Shown here one piece after another: positions 63,112 to 64,000 of a stretch of 64,000 nucleotides of DNA. The first letter of the stretch is position 1; every line of letters starts with the position of its first letter. The notes beneath the pieces are model-generated. The model did not search any database, was not told the origin of the DNA, and saw only the letters and a list, made by a program, of their open reading frames with translations. This DNA comes from Auanema rhodensis (taxonomy: Eukaryota; Nematoda; Chromadorea; Rhabditida; Rhabditidae): positions 20,902,501 through 20,966,500 of the forward strand of contig OZ059899.1 in assembly GCA_964057225.1 (NCBI GenBank). The letters run 5' to 3'. The translations under genes and the position numbers were made by a program.

Positions 63112-63461
63112 AAGCAATGTTGAGTGTACATGGAAACTCAACATACACTAATGCATCATTTTTCAAACGATCATAACTAATTTTTGTATTAAGCGTTTCT
63201 CAAAGTAGTATAGTGCATTCGATGCGGATTTTTAAGCTGCGTCGATCTGTGTTATCAGATTTGCGCTAGCTTAAAAATGCACCGAGATATCAACTGATAT
63301 AAGTTCACACATATATCCTCGATTTTCACCCTGAAGAATTAATTTTTTCGTTGAATAACATTGTTCATCGTCTTTGCCTTAAAAAAAGGAATCTAAGAAC
63401 ATCTACGTTTCGCTAAATTATTTTGAAATTTTTCGAAAAAATTTTTTCAAAATGTTTTTGG
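63112..63461 (+). repeat. 350-bp monomer (m181)
   Basis: This is the copy-2 partner of m171, with the same lost G and the same CAAAGTAG marker (63201). Confidence 0.95.
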
Positions 63462-63812
63462 AAGCAATGTTGAGTGTACATGGAAACTCAACATACACTA
63501 ATGCATCATTTTTCAAACGATCATAACTAATTATTGTATCAAGCGTTTCTCAATGTAATATAGTGCATTCGATGCGGATTTTTAAGTTGCGTCGATCTGT
63601 GTTATCAGATTTGCGCTAGCTTAAAAATGCACCTAGATATCAACTGATATAAGTTCACACTTATATCCTCGATTTTCACCCTGAAGAATTAATTTTCTCG
63701 TTGATTAACATTGTCCATCGTCTTTGCCTTGAAAAAAGGAATCTAAAAACATCTACTTTTTGCTAAATTATTTTGAAATTTTTCGAAAAAATTTTTGTCA
63801 AAATGTTTTTGG

Positions 63813-64000
63813 AAGCAATGTTGAGTGTACATGGAAACTCAACATACACTAATGCATCATTTTTCAAACGATCATAACTAATTTTTGTATTAACCGTTTC
63901 TCAATGTTGTATAGTGCATTCAATGCGGATTTTTAAGCTGCGTCGATCTGTGTTATCAGATTTGCGCTAGCTTAAAAATGCACCGAGATATCAACTTATA
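63813..64000 (+). repeat. Partial monomer (m183) cut by the window edge
   Basis: The first 188 bases of a monomer are present, ending inside dyad 3 at AACTTATA. The array plainly continues beyond the window. Confidence 0.97.

Larger units (their letters stand above)
1..64000. repeat. 351-bp AT-rich satellite DNA array, about 182.5 monomers
   Basis: The motif AAGCAATGTTGAGTGTACAT recurs every 351 bp from base 1 to the right edge, always on the + strand. Walking every start gives 176 monomers of 351 bp, two of 316, two of 352, two of 350 and a final 188-bp partial, which sum exactly to 64000. Most pairs of monomers differ at only a handful of diagnostic sites. A hand count of the representative monomer at 1721-2071 gives 58 C and 51 G in 351 bp (about 31% G+C). 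No stretch fails to align to the monomer, so there is no gene, RNA gene or mobile element. Satellites with this length, homogeneity and higher-order structure are usually centromeric or pericentromeric. That location is inferred, and I do not recognise the family. Confidence 0.99.
60654..64000 (+). repeat. 10-monomer HOR (3510 bp), copy 2, runs off the window
   Basis: This is the second copy of the 3510-bp unit. Its last monomer, m183, matches m173 until position 172. It then carries CCGAG and AACTTATA where m173 has CCTAG and AACTGATA, so the identity ends close to 63984. Whether a third copy follows cannot be seen. Confidence 0.93.

Noticed and set aside
1-64000. CRISPR array or bacterial repeat system
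   Set aside because: The repeats are 351 bp and directly contiguous with no unique spacers, and no cas-like genes occur.
1-64000. Ribosomal intergenic spacer or telomeric repeat
   Set aside because: No rRNA coding sequence, spacer promoter or short G-rich telomere repeat appears anywhere in 64 kb.
1-64000. Transposon or MITE origin suggested by terminal-like inverted repeats
   Set aside because: The dyads are internal hairpins repeated in each monomer. There are no target-site duplications, no coding remnants and no unit boundary that looks like an element end.

Overview
The whole window is one tandem satellite DNA array. Reading from base 1, the sequence repeats head-to-tail with a period of 351 bp. 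I count 182 complete monomers plus a 188-bp partial monomer at the right edge (63813-64000). All are in the same orientation. There is no unique sequence, no transposon insertion, no inversion, and no RNA gene or credible protein-coding gene. Only six monomers depart from 351 bp: two of 316 bp, two of 352 bp and two of 350 bp. By hand count of one representative monomer the repeat is about 31% G+C with 11 CpG dinucleotides, slightly more than base composition predicts. Long homogeneous satellite of this kind, in higher-order repeats, is typical of centromeric or pericentromeric heterochromatin in a eukaryote. AT-richness, lack of CpG decay and a monomer near two nucleosome lengths would fit an insect or other invertebrate, but I do not recognise the family and the assignment is inference.

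Monomer numbering used below: m1 = 1-351; m2 = 352-667; m3 starts 668; m9 = 2774-3089; m10 starts 3090, and from there starts advance by 351 to m168 at 58548; m169 starts 58900, m172 starts 59952, m178 starts 62058, m179 starts 62410, m182 starts 63462 and m183 starts 63813. Positions within a monomer are counted from its first A (AAGCAATGTTG...).

Layout, defined by shared diagnostic variants. (1) 1-3440: segment with a 7-monomer (2422-bp) periodicity and the two 316-bp deletion monomers. (2) 3441-16076: two adjacent copies of an 18-monomer, 6318-bp higher-order repeat (HOR). (3) 16077-21341: a 5-monomer duplication followed by dimer repeats. (4) 21342-36434: a 3-mer, then a family of 5-mer/4-mer units tagged by a TTAATAATG variant. 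(5) 36435-42050: mixed monomers without a clean HOR. (6) 42051-45560: a 1755-bp 5-mer in two copies, then mixed monomers to 47666. (7) 47667-57143: a new subfamily with CACACATATA, organised as 4-mers and 3-mers. (8) 57144-64000: a 10-monomer, 3510-bp HOR, essentially identical in two copies and continuing off the window.

Each monomer carries four strong dyad symmetries (positions 6-33, 117-167, 176-206 and 309-343). The array behaves as a record of unequal crossing-over. Several junction monomers can be read as chimeras of the expected left and right parents, mostly broken in the 3' half of the monomer, and a 35-bp deletion ends at the centre of one palindrome. No protein system is encoded here. 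The interest lies in the repeat architecture, the dyads and the history of amplification.
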